This document shows positions 63,927-64,000 of a stretch of 64,000 nt of DNA, one piece after another. This DNA is from Edaphobacter sp. (GTDB lineage Bacteria > Acidobacteriota > Terriglobia > Terriglobales > Acidobacteriaceae). The stretch lies in contig JAOAPB010000122.1 of assembly GCA_025462645.1 (NCBI GenBank), forward strand, positions 1 through 64,000, in the 5' to 3' direction. Every line of letters begins with the position of its first letter. Within the stretch, counting starts at the first letter, position 1. The notes below the pieces were generated by a model. It was not told the DNA's origin. It worked only from the letters and a program-made list of their open reading frames with translations, and searched no databases. The translations under genes and the position numbers were made by a program.

Positions 63927-64000
63927 GTGCCAGCCCTCGTACCCGAGCCGCGGCAGACGCGTGTGCGCTATCTGATCGTCCTCATGCTCTTTATCGCCAG
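63927..64000 (+). CDS. Start of MFS permease, probable glucarate/galactarate transporter (3' cut)
   Basis: GTG at 63927, 5 bases after the kdgD stop. The 24 codons in the window read PALVPEPRQTRVRYLIVLML and then FIA, the opening of anion:cation symporter-type MFS permeases such as GudP/GarP, which typically begin RTRVRYLILLMLFI. Together with kdgD it indicates a sugar-diacid uptake and breakdown operon continuing past the window. Confidence 0.7.
   Translation, partial: MPALVPEPRQTRVRYLIVLMLFIA

Overview
The window looks like a chromosomal segment from an acidobacterium of the Acidobacteriaceae/Terriglobales group (Granulicella, Edaphobacter or Terriglobus-like). This is inferred from three very large Oar-type TonB-dependent receptors with N-terminal carboxypeptidase-regulatory domains, from the strongly C-biased third codon positions of the housekeeping genes, and from dispersed GTCATYCTGAGCGMAGCGAAG-type repeats. 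No species can be named. No rRNA, tRNA, prophage, transposase or CRISPR array was recognised.

Layout. 1-8.4 kb: 3' part of pyrG (CTP synthase), an Oar-like receptor on the minus strand, a DUF4230 protein, two small membrane proteins and zwf. 8.5-12 kb: a Tat-signal protein with about 75 cysteines, followed by a MauE/DoxX membrane domain fused to two thioredoxin-like domains. 12-22 kb: fabD, a small secreted protein, bcp, a CAP protein, a polysaccharide deacetylase, an MFS transporter, hemL, a PsiE-like protein, a DCC protein and purM. 22-25.7 kb: SDR plus TetR regulator with visible operators, an SGNH hydrolase framed by 36-bp inverted repeats, and purN. 26.3-33.6 kb: HtrA-like protease, coaE, folD, a 56-residue Trm112-type zinc ribbon, two small proteins, and ppc carrying an in-frame copy of the dispersed repeat. 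33.8-41.1 kb: glycogen debranching enzyme and treZ, then a plus-strand stress-like run of SDR, SIR2 protein and SDR. 41.2-56.4 kb: a nutrient-acquisition region with two more Oar-like receptors, an RpiR-type regulator beside a perfect 10-bp inverted repeat, an S9 peptidase, a broken amidohydrolase, an (alpha/alpha)6 glycoside hydrolase and a membrane-anchored putative regulator. 57.3-62 kb: an ECF sigma factor, a membrane zinc-finger anti-sigma factor, an unrecognised 272-residue protein and a TPR-CHAT protease lipoprotein in one minus-strand operon. 62.2-64 kb: a small membrane protein, a cold-shock protein, kdgD and the start of a probable glucarate permease.

Two items stand out. First, the sigma/anti-sigma/unknown/TPR-CHAT operon could be a protease-gated transcription switch resembling in parts the Craspase-RpoE pairing of type III-E CRISPR loci, but without CRISPR. 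Second, four non-coding elements of about 260-300 bp (at 15.5, 18.0, 26.0 and 56.8 kb) share an ordered architecture: a CCTGTCAA-like end, a TATACT box, a strong GC hairpin, two abutting 29-bp direct repeats, and a GGTACCCC-type end. They look like an undescribed repeat family, possibly a small-RNA cassette. Starts were chosen from ribosome-binding sites and family length; functions are assigned by motif recognition only, without database searches.
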